Notes: generated by a model not told the origin, from the sequence alone. A stretch of DNA of 64,000 nt from Sarcodiotheca gaudichaudii (GCA_032355985.1 JAUKVZ010000004.1:124001-188000), one strand, 5' to 3'. Counted from the first letter of the stretch, positions 36,164 through 44,703 are shown. Translations and numbers: made by a program.

Positions 36164-36886
36164 ATGAATGATGTGCAATCCATGAACGCCTGGCGATCAC
36201 TCATAGTGCTGCTGCTCCTGCTCGCCCCGCTGTCGTGTCAGTCGGATCGATTCGTCTGCGCACTTCGTTGGCAAAGCTACATGGGCGCCACCGTGCTCGA
36301 GGCGGAGCAACTTCCGAAGCGAGTCGGCGGATTCGCGGCCATCAGAGGCGAGACCAGAAAGACACCGATCGGAGTCGCCGTGGTGTCGCAGGACTTTGAA
36401 GTCCTGCTCATCGGGCTGTCCGGATGGCGCAGTGAGTTGAATGGCCCGGAAGTCCTGGCATGGGGCACACTCCGGCAATCAAAGCCCAGAGTGTCATCGC
36501 ACGGCGAGCACGTGATTCCCGAAGGCTGCTACTACATCCGGAAGCCCCAGACGGAGCTTCGTTCGCAGCCGCCGATCGTCGTCACGCATGATGAAGCGGA
36601 GTCATTGAAGGGCGGAGTCGTCACTGTCGAAGGCATCGCCCGGCACGATCGAGGCGGTGCGGTTCTTTGGGGCGAGCATCTGAGGTTCTGGCCCGACAAG
36701 CCGCGCCGCTGGGCGCCGGAAGAGCTTGGCCGCCGTGCGCAGGCGATCGGCGTCCTCAACGACCCGCCCGAATCCAACGATGTCCACCGAATGCAAGGCG
36801 TGCATTACCGGTTGAACGGGGCGCCCTCCATCACGTTTCTCGACGACCCCTCGCCCAATTCGACCCCTCCGGACCCCATCCCCTAG
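36164..36886 (+). CDS. lipoprotein of unknown function
   Basis: The 240-residue protein has a leader (S-L-I-V-L-L-L-L-L-A-P-L-S-C) whose L-S-C end is a plausible lipobox near residues 22-25; an ATG at residue 7 would give a more usual leader length. The middle has Val/Gly-rich strands (G-V-V-T-V-E-G-I-A-R-H-D-R-G-G-A-V-L-W-G near 150) suggestive of an OB-like barrel. No motif assigned. It starts one base after the K+ channel stop, so both are probably co-transcribed. Codon use is less biased than in neighbours. Confidence 0.65.
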   Translation: MNDVQSMNAWRSLIVLLLLLAPLSCQSDRFVCALRWQSYMGATVLEAEQLPKRVGGFAAIRGETRKTPIGVAVVSQDFEVLLIGLSGWRSELNGPEVLAWGTLRQSKPRVSSHGEHVIPEGCYYIRKPQTELRSQPPIVVTHDEAESLKGGVVTVEGIARHDRGGAVLWGEHLRFWPDKPRRWAPEELGRRAQAIGVLNDPPESNDVHRMQGVHYRLNGAPSITFLDDPSPNSTPPDPIP

Positions 36887-36889
36887 AAT
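36884..36889 (+). promoter_or_regulatory. candidate -10 element for nuoF
   Basis: TAGAAT within CTAGAATCGCC, identical over 11 bases to the element before nuoE, lies 51 bases upstream of the nuoF GTG and overlaps the stop of the preceding gene. No clear -35 is present. Confidence 0.5.
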
Positions 36890-36940
36890 CGCCACCCCAT
36901 TGAGCAGCAGCCGCAGAATGTCAGGGGTGGAGACCCGAAC

Positions 36941-38338
36941 GTGCCCTACACGCCGAAGACCAACTTCCCAGTCCTTACGAAGAACATCCCCACCTACCCG
37001 TGGGGCGATCCCAAGGATCGGCACATCGTCTCCTATGACGAATACGTCGCCAACGGCGGCTACGCCGGCCTGCGCAAGGCCCTCACCATGTCGCCCTCGG
37101 ACGTCATCACCACCGTCAAGGATTCCCAGCTGCGCGGACGCGGCGGCGCGGGATTTCCCACCGGCCTGAAGTGGTCCTTCCTGCCGCCTGTCGACGACAT
37201 CAACAATCCCGGCCCGCGCTACCTCGCGATCAACGCCGATGAGTCCGAGCCCGGCACCTTCAAGGATCGCCTGCTGCTCGATTACGACCCGCACATGATG
37301 CTCGAGGGCATCGCCATCTGCTGCTACGCGTGCAGACTGACCAAGGCGTATGTCTTCATCCGCGGCGAATACCATCATCAGGCCAAGGTGCTCGAAAACG
37401 CGCTCAAGGAGGCGTATGAGCATGGCGTCTTCGGCGACAAGGGTCTGATGGGTGGCGCCGATACGCAGACCGGCGCGCCCTTCGGTGTCGAGTGCTACGT
37501 CCATCGCGGCGCCGGCGCTTACATCTGCGGCGAAGAGACCGGCCTTCTCGAAGCGATCGAAGGCAAACGTGGCTGGCCCCGCATCAAGCCGCCGTTTCCT
37601 GCCGTGCAGGGACTCTTTGGCAAGCCGACGATCATCAACAACGTCGAAACACTCGCACACCTGCCGTCGATCATCGAAAACGGCAGCGACTGGTTCTGCG
37701 CGCAGGGCATCGAATCGGCCTCCGGCGGCCCGCCCAGCTACGGCACCAAACTCATGGGCGTCTCCGGCCACGTCAATAATCCCGGCTGCTTCGAGTGCGA
37801 TCTCGGCATTCCGCTGTCGACGCTGGTCAACGAATATTCCGGCGGCATGCGCAATGGCAAGAAGTTCAAGAGCGCCATCGTCGGCGGCGCCTCAACCGGC
37901 GTGATCGGCCCGGATGACTTCGATGCGCCCATGGATTTCGACATCGGGCGCAACTACAACGTCCTCGGTCTGGGCACGGCGTGTCCGACGATCTTCGATG
38001 AAGACACGGACATGGTCGCCGTGGCGCGCAACCTGGCGAACTTCTACAAGCACGAATCCTGCGGCCAGTGCACACCCTGCCGCGAAGGCTCCGGCTGGCT
38101 GCTTCAGCTTCTGGAAAAGGTCGAATCCGGCGACGGCAAGACGAAGGATCTTGATCTCATCCTCGAAATCGCCACCAGCATGGGCGCGATGCCCGGCACA
38201 ACGATCTGCGGCCTGGCCGACGGCAACAACTGGGCCGTGCGCACCATTGTCAACAAGTTCCGCGACGAGTTCGAAGCCCGCGTGACGGCCAGTTATGTCC
38301 CGGTGACGATGACTGTCGGCGCTGCGGCGAATGGGTGA
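36941..38338 (+). CDS. nuoF: NADH-quinone oxidoreductase subunit F
   Basis: This 51-kDa subunit binds NADH, FMN and the N3 [4Fe-4S] cluster. In 465 residues it shows L-R-G-R-G-G-A-G-F-P-T-G-L-K-W (FMN/NADH site, near 70), G-A-G-A-Y-I-C-G-E-E-T (near 190), and the cluster ligands E-S-C-G-Q-C-T-P-C-R-E-G (near 373) and T-T-I-C-G-L (near 415). GTG is the start, giving the same N-terminus M-P-Y-T as nuoD in this window. No nuoG follows; the next gene is convergent, 6 bases beyond the stop. Confidence 0.95.
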   Translation: MPYTPKTNFPVLTKNIPTYPWGDPKDRHIVSYDEYVANGGYAGLRKALTMSPSDVITTVKDSQLRGRGGAGFPTGLKWSFLPPVDDINNPGPRYLAINADESEPGTFKDRLLLDYDPHMMLEGIAICCYACRLTKAYVFIRGEYHHQAKVLENALKEAYEHGVFGDKGLMGGADTQTGAPFGVECYVHRGAGAYICGEETGLLEAIEGKRGWPRIKPPFPAVQGLFGKPTIINNVETLAHLPSIIENGSDWFCAQGIESASGGPPSYGTKLMGVSGHVNNPGCFECDLGIPLSTLVNEYSGGMRNGKKFKSAIVGGASTGVIGPDDFDAPMDFDIGRNYNVLGLGTACPTIFDEDTDMVAVARNLANFYKHESCGQCTPCREGSGWLLQLLEKVESGDGKTKDLDLILEIATSMGAMPGTTICGLADGNNWAVRTIVNKFRDEFEARVTASYVPVTMTVGAAANG

Positions 38339-38344
38339 AGCCGG

Positions 38345-39427
38345 TTAGTTGAGTTGTTGACGCTTGCGGCGTTTTGTAAGCGCGAGCGCCGTGAATGCGC
38401 CGAACGCGAGCGCGGCGCCCGGCGTTGGCACGCTCGACGCCAATCGAAACGAACGCATGCTTCGATTCTCAGGGAATCCGCTGCCTTCATTCTCCAGGCG
38501 ATCAATGAACTCGCCGAAGCCGGCGCCCGCCATGCTGCCGTCGAAGCCTCGCTGGCTCGGCGCTTCGGGAAAGAACAGCTCCTCGGTCCATTCCTGAGCG
38601 CCGCCGGAGACATCAAGCAGCCCCCAGGGCGACAGAACATCTGCGTAGGCGCCCAGCGGGATGTCGTATTCCCCATGCGGACCCGCGACCAGATCCGCAT
38701 CAATGAACTGCGAGCTCGTCTCCCCGATGCCCGGCGCGCCGGGCGCCAGCGCCGTGTCCGAGCCATCGGGGTATCGCCACCAGCCGCCTTCGCCCTCGCC
38801 GAGCTTGTCGGGATCGTAATGCGCCGCCTTGATCCACTCGTCGAGCGTCGGCAGCCAGAACTTCGCGCCGGGAAGATGCGTCGCCGCATCCGTCAGGAAG
38901 TTTGTTTTCGGATCGCGGCCAAACGTTGATGTGTCGTACGCGCCGGTCGCGAGCGCCTCAAGCGTCGGCGCCTTGTCATTGTGCAGCCAGTTCGCATAGC
39001 GCGCCGCATTGCGCCACGAGATGCCGAAGACCGGCAGCATGCCGGGGCTGTCGACATCGTGGCGCAGCTTGTATTGCCTCCCCGGCCCGGAATAGGAGAG
39101 ATCCTGCTCGAATCCCGAGAAGGTGGCGAGGCCGAAGTCGAATGGATCGCCAAGGTCGCCGGCGAATGTGTTGACGAACTCCATCCACTGCGCCGAAGTG
39201 ATCTCAAGACGGCTGACGCGATACTCGTAATTCACCGAGCCCCGCCCGGCGAGATCGCCAAACTCACCACCCGCAAACACCGCGTTCCCCGGATCGCCGA
39301 TCGTCACCCAGTCAAAGTCATAATCCGGAGGCGGGCTTCCGCCGCGCACGATGGACCCCGTCATCACGACGGCGCCAATCGCGCACGCGGCATGCGCACG
39401 ACATCTCCGGATGTTGCTCTCGATCAT
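38345..39427 (-). CDS. exported SUMF1-fold protein with PEP-CTERM-like tail
   Basis: This ~360-residue protein has a signal peptide (A-C-A-I-G-A-V-V-M-T-G-S-I) and a formylglycine-generating-enzyme-like (SUMF1) domain at ~30-320: the Y-R-V-S-R-L-E-I-T-S-A-Q-W start, I-S-W-R-N-A-A-R-Y-A-N-W-L, L-P-T-L-D-E-W-I-K-A and G-A-Q-E-W-T-E-E. The mature part contains no Cys, so the Cys-dependent FGE reaction is excluded; a binding role is more likely. The C-terminus (S-S-V-P-T-P-G-A-A-L, hydrophobic, K-R-R-K-R) is a PEP-CTERM-like sorting tail. ATG 39427 follows GAAAGG and begins the signal peptide; the longer start adds a basic leader. Confidence 0.85.
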   Translation of the reverse strand: MIESNIRRCRAHAACAIGAVVMTGSIVRGGSPPPDYDFDWVTIGDPGNAVFAGGEFGDLAGRGSVNYEYRVSRLEITSAQWMEFVNTFAGDLGDPFDFGLATFSGFEQDLSYSGPGRQYKLRHDVDSPGMLPVFGISWRNAARYANWLHNDKAPTLEALATGAYDTSTFGRDPKTNFLTDAATHLPGAKFWLPTLDEWIKAAHYDPDKLGEGEGGWWRYPDGSDTALAPGAPGIGETSSQFIDADLVAGPHGEYDIPLGAYADVLSPWGLLDVSGGAQEWTEELFFPEAPSQRGFDGSMAGAGFGEFIDRLENEGSGFPENRSMRSFRLASSVPTPGAALAFGAFTALALTKRRKRQQLN

Positions 39428-40193
39428 TCCGTGCCTTTCGGGCGTCTGACTCTGCGGGCGACCTGGCGAGGCGCCCTGAACTCCGTGCAGCCGCAGACTA
39501 CCACGATCCCGACCATGAACAACCCCCTTCGCAGGTGAGATCGGCGCGAGGGAGGCGCGGGCTTGCGACATTCGTCAGGGCGAACGTTGGGGTCGGTGAT
39601 TCGATGCTTCGGGCGGCTTCCTTTCGTGGTTTCGGCGGTTCCGGGGACTGCCTTCGAGTTGTCATTCGCCCTTGCGGGCGGCTGTTCGCGTTGGCTGCCG
39701 GCGGATGCTTGAGGTGGAACTGCGCTTTGGGGGCGCAGCTGATCGGCAGGCGGCCGGGCGCTTTCGCGCTGGAACAGTTGAAGGTCGTTGTGTTCTGGTC
39801 CGGCCATCTCGCTGCAAGCTCCACCTCGGCGATCATGTCGTCCGGCGTCTTCGGCCACCGGTTGACTTGCCGCCGATCAGCTTGAGTTTGACGGCCTTCG
39901 CAAAACACGCGGGCCTTCACCCTTGGATGGACGTGCGCTTTTGATGGGCGCTGCGCGCGATGTATGTGGGCACTGACTTTCGTAAGTGCTTGTGGCGCAA
40001 GGGCGCAAATTTTTTTCGCGGAGTTGGGATTTTTGGAAATGTGGGTGCGCATCGCGCGTATCAAAAGTGCATGTTCGCGCTTCGGCTGTGCCTCGCGAGA
40101 GCAGGGGATCAGTTGATCAGGTGAGCAGGAGGGGAGAGCGCAGGCGAAAGTTGGGGAATGTTGTGTTGGTTGTGTGCGGCTGGTCTTTGAGGC

Positions 40194-40357
40194 TTGGAGA
40201 AGAGGGAGATTGGGAGCCCTCACCTGGCCTCTCCCACTCGGCTTCGCCTGCACGGGAGAGGGAGCCGTGTGCGCATGTGTGCGCGCGTAGTTCCTGCATC
40301 CTCTCCCGTGTGCGGGAGAGGAATGAGGTGAGGGCTCCCAAACTACTTCTTCTCCAA
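40194..40357. repeat. MITE/REP-like element with ~32-bp imperfect terminal inverted repeats
   Basis: The ends 40194-40225 and 40326-40357 are inverted copies of each other with three mismatches in 32 bases. The inner 14 bases (GGGAGCCCTCACCT and its complement) match perfectly. The interior contains a perfect hairpin, CTCTCCCGTG/TGCGGGAGAG, at 40301-40320 and a related imperfect CTCTCCC … GGGAGAG pair at 40230-40260. No transposase is encoded. This is structure a non-autonomous mobile repeat or REP cluster would have. Confidence 0.75.
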
Positions 40358-40433
40358 TACTCGACGATCAGAGACAGACTTCCGGCGCCGACACGTTCCG
40401 GCCCACTCTTGCGCGTCCTGAAGATCGAGGCAG

Positions 40434-40500
40434 GTAGAAGAAAGTAGGTGTAGGAGCCCTCTCCCCACCCTCTCCCCACCCTCTCCCGCAAGCGGGAGAG
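40434..40500. repeat. second REP-like unit with hairpin
   Basis: Begins with a degenerate copy of the neighbouring element's end (…AGAAG … GTAGGAGCCCTC), has CCCTCTCCCCA repeated, and closes with the perfect hairpin CTCTCCCGCA/AGCGGGAGAG at 40481-40500. The loop differs from the first hairpin while the CTCTCCCG stem is the same. Confidence 0.7.
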
Positions 40501-40698
40501 GCTGCAATGTGCGCACTTGCACATGTGGGGGAGGCCGCCATTTGTGCCGCTGGGTGTATCGAATACTCTGCGCAAACACGCGGAACACTCATTCCGCCAC
40601 TGATTTGAGGTTCTCTGGTACAACCTTCCGGAGCGCCTCTCGCGCTTCATTCGTGGGACGAATCAGGCCAACTCTCTGTCAATCCCGGAGCCATCTTC

Positions 40699-41793
40699 AT
40701 GCTTCGACTTCGCACATTGCTTGCCGCCGGTCTTGCTGTCGGGCTGGCGCTTTCTCTTTCCTTCACCACCCGCGCTCAGGATGACGCCGCCGAGCCCGAA
40801 GCGTCCAAGGAAGCCGAGGCGCCGGCGGAGCCGGAGGAGACCACGCTTGAGCAGATTCTTCGCGAAGCCAAAGAAGTGCGGCCAATGCTCAAGTCCGAGA
40901 TGGCCAAACGCTTCGTCGACTCCGCCGAGAGTCTGCCCGAGATCACCGACGAGCGCATCGTGTATTACCGGCGCGCCGATCGCGCCGCGATGACGCCGGA
41001 TCAGTACGCCGAGGCAACTGAGGAAGAACGCGAAGGGTTTGATGAGGCGAGTCTGGGCGAGCGGTTCTATTACTTCAATCGCTACGGCACGCCCATCAGC
41101 TATGCGCGGCCGCTGGATCTTGTGGCGCCGCATGGGCTGGAGTCCATCGAAGAGAAGAACATCATCGACTTCGGATGGGGCGGCATCGGGCAGGTGCGCA
41201 TGATGGCGTCAATCGGCGCCAGCGTCACGGGCATCGAAGTTGATCAGCTTGATGAAGCGTTTTATCGCGAGCCGATGGATGTGGGCGACATCCCGCGGGC
41301 AAAATCAGCGGGCGTGGGGCCGTATGGACATCTGCGGCTGCTCTATGGCCAGTACCCTTCTGATGAAGCGCTGGCGCGGCGCGTCGGCGCGGGCTTCCAT
41401 CTTTTCCTTTCCAAGAACGTTCTCAAACGCGGCTACATCCATCCGGAAGCGGAAGCGAATCCGGCCGCACTGATTGATCTTGGCGTGACTGATGAAGAGT
41501 TCGTCACGCGCATCTACAACACGCTCAATCCCGGCGGCGTGGCGATGATCTACAACCTGCATCCGGCGCAGGCGCCCGAAGGAGAGACGTACATCCCCTG
41601 GGCCGACGGCCGCTGCCCCTTTGATGTGGAGCTGCTGACGAAGGTCGGCTTCGATGTCATCGCGTACAACAAGGATGACTCCGCCAAGGCGCGCACGTTC
41701 GCGAAGAAGCTCAAGTGGGACGAGCAGGGGATGGACATCGAGAACAATCTCTTCGCGACGTACACGCTGTTCCAGAGGCCGCTGCGGAACTGA
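40699..41793 (+). CDS. exported class I methyltransferase-like protein
   Basis: The 364-residue product has a signal peptide (L-L-A-A-G-L-A-V-G-L-A-L-S-L-S-F, cleavage near T-R-A-Q) and an acidic linker. It then has a Rossmann-type methyltransferase core at ~150-355: N-I-I-D-F-G-W-G-G-I-G-Q-V-R near 152 (motif I-like, with W in place of the usual second Gly region), V-T-G-I-E-V-D near 175, and L-N-P-G-G-V-A-M-I-Y near 275. SAM enzymes are normally cytoplasmic, so export is unusual. It may bind something other than SAM or act on an envelope substrate. Start ATG 40699 lies after the REP-like region. Confidence 0.75.
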   Translation: MLRLRTLLAAGLAVGLALSLSFTTRAQDDAAEPEASKEAEAPAEPEETTLEQILREAKEVRPMLKSEMAKRFVDSAESLPEITDERIVYYRRADRAAMTPDQYAEATEEEREGFDEASLGERFYYFNRYGTPISYARPLDLVAPHGLESIEEKNIIDFGWGGIGQVRMMASIGASVTGIEVDQLDEAFYREPMDVGDIPRAKSAGVGPYGHLRLLYGQYPSDEALARRVGAGFHLFLSKNVLKRGYIHPEAEANPAALIDLGVTDEEFVTRIYNTLNPGGVAMIYNLHPAQAPEGETYIPWADGRCPFDVELLTKVGFDVIAYNKDDSAKARTFAKKLKWDEQGMDIENNLFATYTLFQRPLRN

Positions 41794-41829
41794 TCCGCCG
41801 CGAAGGGTCTGATGATCTATGATGGTGGC

Positions 41830-42321
41830 ATGCGCAAAATCGCCGTACTGCTGTTGCTGACGATACTCGTCGCCTCTTGCGATCGGAGTGGGAACTCAGC
41901 GTCGTCATCGCAGGAGCGCCAGCCGGATGAGCGGTTGGTTCCTCCACATGCGCTTCGCGATCAACTCTTAGGCGCGTGGGGCGAAGCTGGCGAAGTGGGG
42001 TACGAGTTTGAGAAGTTGGATAGCGGTGATGTTGTCATGAATCCCGCTGACACTCGCCCAGGACATCCTCCGTTGTGGGAGGCAGTCGTCAACAACATCA
42101 GGTGGGAAGGCGATCGCCTGCACTTTGATCAATACATGTACTACGTGGGCCAGCCGATTAAGCGCACATCGCCGGACGAAAGCGGCTTGATCGACGCCAT
42201 CAGCGGCATGCGGATGAAGGTGGTGTTCTTCTTCGTGGAGGACGCGGATGCATTGGGCTGGACGGTCCAATCGAAGGACATGGACGAACCGCACACCAGC
42301 CAGATGACGCGGATCGAGTAG
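41830..42321 (+). CDS. small lipoprotein of unknown function
   Basis: About 163 residues from ATG 41830. Leader M-R-K-I-A-V-L-L-L-L-T-I-L-V-A-S-C has a lipobox V-A-S-C. The mature part looks like a single small domain (L-L-G-A-W-G-E-A-G-E-V-G-Y-E-F, resembling lipocalin-like 'amount of ligand' proteins only superficially). An ATG at 41812 adds six residues. Less GC-rich than the neighbours. No operon partner on either side is evident. Confidence 0.65.
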   Translation: MRKIAVLLLLTILVASCDRSGNSASSSQERQPDERLVPPHALRDQLLGAWGEAGEVGYEFEKLDSGDVVMNPADTRPGHPPLWEAVVNNIRWEGDRLHFDQYMYYVGQPIKRTSPDESGLIDAISGMRMKVVFFFVEDADALGWTVQSKDMDEPHTSQMTRIE

Positions 42322-42421
42322 CGACCCGCGTCGCCGGCAGTAAGTCCCTGCGGCACAACGCGAGAGGGGCCTTTCCCGGCCCCGGAGCTCACAATTTCGC
42401 CCCTTCGACCGGAAAAACGGG

Positions 42422-42449
42422 TTGACGGGGCCTTCCTGGTCGATATTCT
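42422..42449 (+). promoter_or_regulatory. promoter of the tetR-SRPBCC operon
   Basis: TTGACG (42422-42427) and TATTCT (42444-42449), separated by 16 bases, form a near-consensus sigma-70 promoter. The -10 overlaps the left edge of the palindrome, so a bound repressor would block polymerase. Confidence 0.7.
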
Positions 42450-42476
42450 CTTGGTTGAGCGTTCAACCAAGAGAAT
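42445..42476. promoter_or_regulatory. 32-bp palindromic operator, likely bound by the adjacent TetR protein
   Basis: Two 16-base half-sites (ATTCTCTTGGTTGAGC and its near-exact complement) differ at a single position close to the centre. The site lies between the -10 and the GTG start of the TetR gene, ending 5 bases before it. This position and symmetry are typical of an autoregulated TetR operator. Confidence 0.8.
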
Positions 42477-42481
42477 CCCAA

Positions 42482-43159
42482 GTGGCCCCTGAAGAAGTCG
42501 CGACAACACGCCAGCGATTGATCGAAGCCGCGATCGAGCTCTTTGAGGAGCGGGGATACGCGGGGGCTTCCGTCAGCGCCATCCTTAAGAAGGCGGGCGT
42601 GCAATCCGGCTCGCTGTATCACTTCTTTGATTCAAAGCAGGATCTGCTGGTGGCCGTGCTGGGCCGCTATGTCGAAACGCTCGAGCCGATTCTCTTTGAG
42701 CACATCCGCCGGACGCAGCCCGATCCGCTGCTGCAGGTCTTCGAGCTGCTCGCCATGTATCGCAAGGGGCTCGAGCAGACGGGCTGGCTCTTTTCCTGCC
42801 CGGTCGGAAGACTGGCGCTGGAGGTCGGCACGCAGGATGACAATGTGCGGCAGGGGGTGGACGCCAACTTCGCCGGCTGGCGCGCCGCGGTCGCGGATTG
42901 CTTCCGTCAGGCCGAGGGGCTGGGCGAAGATGCGGATCCCGATGGGCTGGCGGCATTGACGCTCTCCGTGATGGAAGGGGGGGTGATGCAGTCCCGCATT
43001 GCCGCCAGTGCGGCGCCCTATGACCAGTCCATCCGCCATTTGCGGCGATACATCGAACTTCTGAAACGAAATCCGGTTCCAATGGGTAGGAGCAATGGCC
43101 GCGGCGACGGCTCCGCCGAGATTTTGCCGCGCACCAATGAAGAGGTGAACAAGCAATGA
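42482..43159 (+). CDS. TetR/AcrR-family transcriptional regulator
   Basis: This ~225-residue one-component repressor has the N-terminal HTH at residues ~8-55: T-R-Q-R-L-I-E-A-A-I-E-L-F-E-E-R-G-Y, then A-S-V-S-A-I-L-K-K-A-G-V and S-G-S-L-Y-H-F-F-D-S-K. The C-terminal ligand domain has the TetR_C layout with C-P-V-G-R-L near 100. The GTG at 42482 immediately follows the operator and promoter; an upstream in-frame start would read through the promoter. Its stop overlaps the SRPBCC gene as ATGA. It probably represses this operon and is released by a small hydrophobic ligand; the ligand is unknown. Confidence 0.92.
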   Translation: MAPEEVATTRQRLIEAAIELFEERGYAGASVSAILKKAGVQSGSLYHFFDSKQDLLVAVLGRYVETLEPILFEHIRRTQPDPLLQVFELLAMYRKGLEQTGWLFSCPVGRLALEVGTQDDNVRQGVDANFAGWRAAVADCFRQAEGLGEDADPDGLAALTLSVMEGGVMQSRIAASAAPYDQSIRHLRRYIELLKRNPVPMGRSNGRGDGSAEILPRTNEEVNKQ

Positions 43160-44703
43160 ACACGACACACATCCGCCAACTCGCTCTCGCCGGCGCCGTC
43201 GCGCTGCTTTCGGCCCCCGCGGCAATCGCGATGGACTACGCCGAACCCATCGTCGTCGAAGGCGTCATTGATGCGCCGCGATCTGACGTGTGGGAAGCCT
43301 GGACGACCTCTGATGGCGTCACCAGCTTCTTCGCGCCGCAGGCGAATATCGATCTGCGCGTCGGCGGGCCGTATGAAGTGCTCTTCATGACCGATGGCCC
43401 CCTCGGCCTTCGCGGCGCCGATGACTGCAAGGTGCTGTCATTCATTCCGGAGGAGATGCTGTCGTTCACGTGGAACGCGCCGCCGCAGTACCCCAATGCG
43501 CGACGAGAGCACACGCATGTCGTCGTCACATTCGAAGATGCGCCGGGTGATGACACGCGCGTCACGCTGACGCATCTGGGCTGGCCGACGCATGTCGATG
43601 GCGAGCTGGCGAAAGAATGGAAGGGCACGCACGAGTATTTCCAGAACGCCTGGCCTTCGGTGATGGAGTCATTGACGGAGCGTTTTGAGGATGGCCCCGT
43701 CGAGTGGGGCGAGCGCGCCACGGCTGAAGCGGCGCCGGCGATTCCGGATGATTCGCGCAGTCTTGAGTACGAGATGATCGTTGATGCGCCGCGCAGTGAT
43801 GTGTGGGATGCGTTTACGGTGGCGGAGGAGTTTGAAAGCTGGGCCGTGCCGCATGTGGTGGTGGATCTGCGCCCCGGCGGGACGATGCGCACGACGTATC
43901 TGCCTGATGGCGATGTGTACGGCCCGAATGCGATCGAGCACACGTATCTGGCCGTCGAGCATGAGAAGCTGCTGGCGTCGAAGATCACGAAGTCGCCGCA
44001 GAACTCACCCATTCACAGACTCCTTCGCGGCACGTGGGGCGTCACGCGCTTTGAAGCGATCACGCCCAACAAGACGCGCGTCACATTGACCGGTCATGGC
44101 TACGGCCACGGCCCGCAGTGGGATCAGATTGTCGACATCTTCAACAAGGGCAACGAATGGACGATGGGCAAGCTGCATCAGAAGTTCCCGCCGAGGCCGG
44201 AGCTTGACGATCGCGCCGAGGAGTTGGCGCAGAAGATGGTCGGCGGCGAGTGGGTGCATGAGAAGAGCTTTCCCGACGGCAGCGTGTTTCGCGTGCGCAA
44301 TGTCGTGAAGCATGGCCCTGACGGTCGATCGGTTGTCGCCAACGGCTGGCTCGGCAACATGGCGGGCATGTACTATCACGCCTCGACGATCTTCTTCCGC
44401 GATGTCGAAACAAACGCGATGCGCTTCATCTCGGTCAACGAGAAGGGCGATGTCACCGATGGCGTGCTCTTCGTGGATCCAAGCGACACCGACACACTCG
44501 TCTGGACGTGGATTCCGGACACACGCTCGGGCGAAGAGGAGCTCTATCGCGTCGATATGAGATTCATCGATGATGATCACTACACGATGAAGCTCTTCGA
44601 TTTGAATGTCAGCGAGACGAAGCCGGGCATGACGGCCAACTTCACCCGCGTCGACGAAGCGCCTGCCAGCTTCAAGCGCCTGCTTCCCTCGGCGGCTCAC
44701 TAA
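43156..44703 (+). CDS. exported tandem SRPBCC (AHSA1-like) protein with a third domain
   Basis: The 515-residue protein has a signal peptide (L-A-L-A-G-A-V-A-L-L-S-A-P-A-A-I-A) and two SRPBCC/AHSA1-like domains, at ~28-180 (V-I-D-A-P-R-S-D-V-W-E-A-W) and ~205-350 (V-D-A-P-R-S-D-V-W-D-A-F). A C-terminal third domain (~370-510) starts with a G-G-E-W-V-H-E-K-S-F-P-D-G region of unknown type. SRPBCC folds make hydrophobic ligand pockets, usually in cytoplasmic proteins, so an exported tandem copy is uncommon. It is coupled to tetR (ATGA), and the pair suggests response to a lipophilic compound; this is inference. Confidence 0.82.
   Translation: MNTTHIRQLALAGAVALLSAPAAIAMDYAEPIVVEGVIDAPRSDVWEAWTTSDGVTSFFAPQANIDLRVGGPYEVLFMTDGPLGLRGADDCKVLSFIPEEMLSFTWNAPPQYPNARREHTHVVVTFEDAPGDDTRVTLTHLGWPTHVDGELAKEWKGTHEYFQNAWPSVMESLTERFEDGPVEWGERATAEAAPAIPDDSRSLEYEMIVDAPRSDVWDAFTVAEEFESWAVPHVVVDLRPGGTMRTTYLPDGDVYGPNAIEHTYLAVEHEKLLASKITKSPQNSPIHRLLRGTWGVTRFEAITPNKTRVTLTGHGYGHGPQWDQIVDIFNKGNEWTMGKLHQKFPPRPELDDRAEELAQKMVGGEWVHEKSFPDGSVFRVRNVVKHGPDGRSVVANGWLGNMAGMYYHASTIFFRDVETNAMRFISVNEKGDVTDGVLFVDPSDTDTLVWTWIPDTRSGEEELYRVDMRFIDDDHYTMKLFDLNVSETKPGMTANFTRVDEAPASFKRLLPSAAH

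Larger units (their letters stand above)
39428..40698. other. 1.27-kb stretch without a recognisable gene
   Basis: Open frames here (e.g. minus 39498-40253, plus 39535-39885) give Arg/Pro/Ser-rich, low-complexity translations with no family motif and lack clear ribosome sites, and I do not support them as genes. The right half, ~40190-40510, carries inverted repeats and hairpins of REP/MITE type, listed separately. Codon-periodic GC skew typical of this genome is not evident by eye. Confidence 0.65.

Noticed and set aside
39498-40253. 251-residue minus-strand frame in the gap
   Set aside because: Low complexity (Pro/Ser/Arg/Lys), runs into the repeat element, no recognisable domain.
40117-40650. 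177-residue minus-strand frame over the REP-like repeats
   Set aside because: Its sequence is the translation of the inverted repeats.
42366-42383. GGGGCC/GGCCCC hairpin as a terminator
   Set aside because: Short perfect stem but no T tract; kept only as a note.
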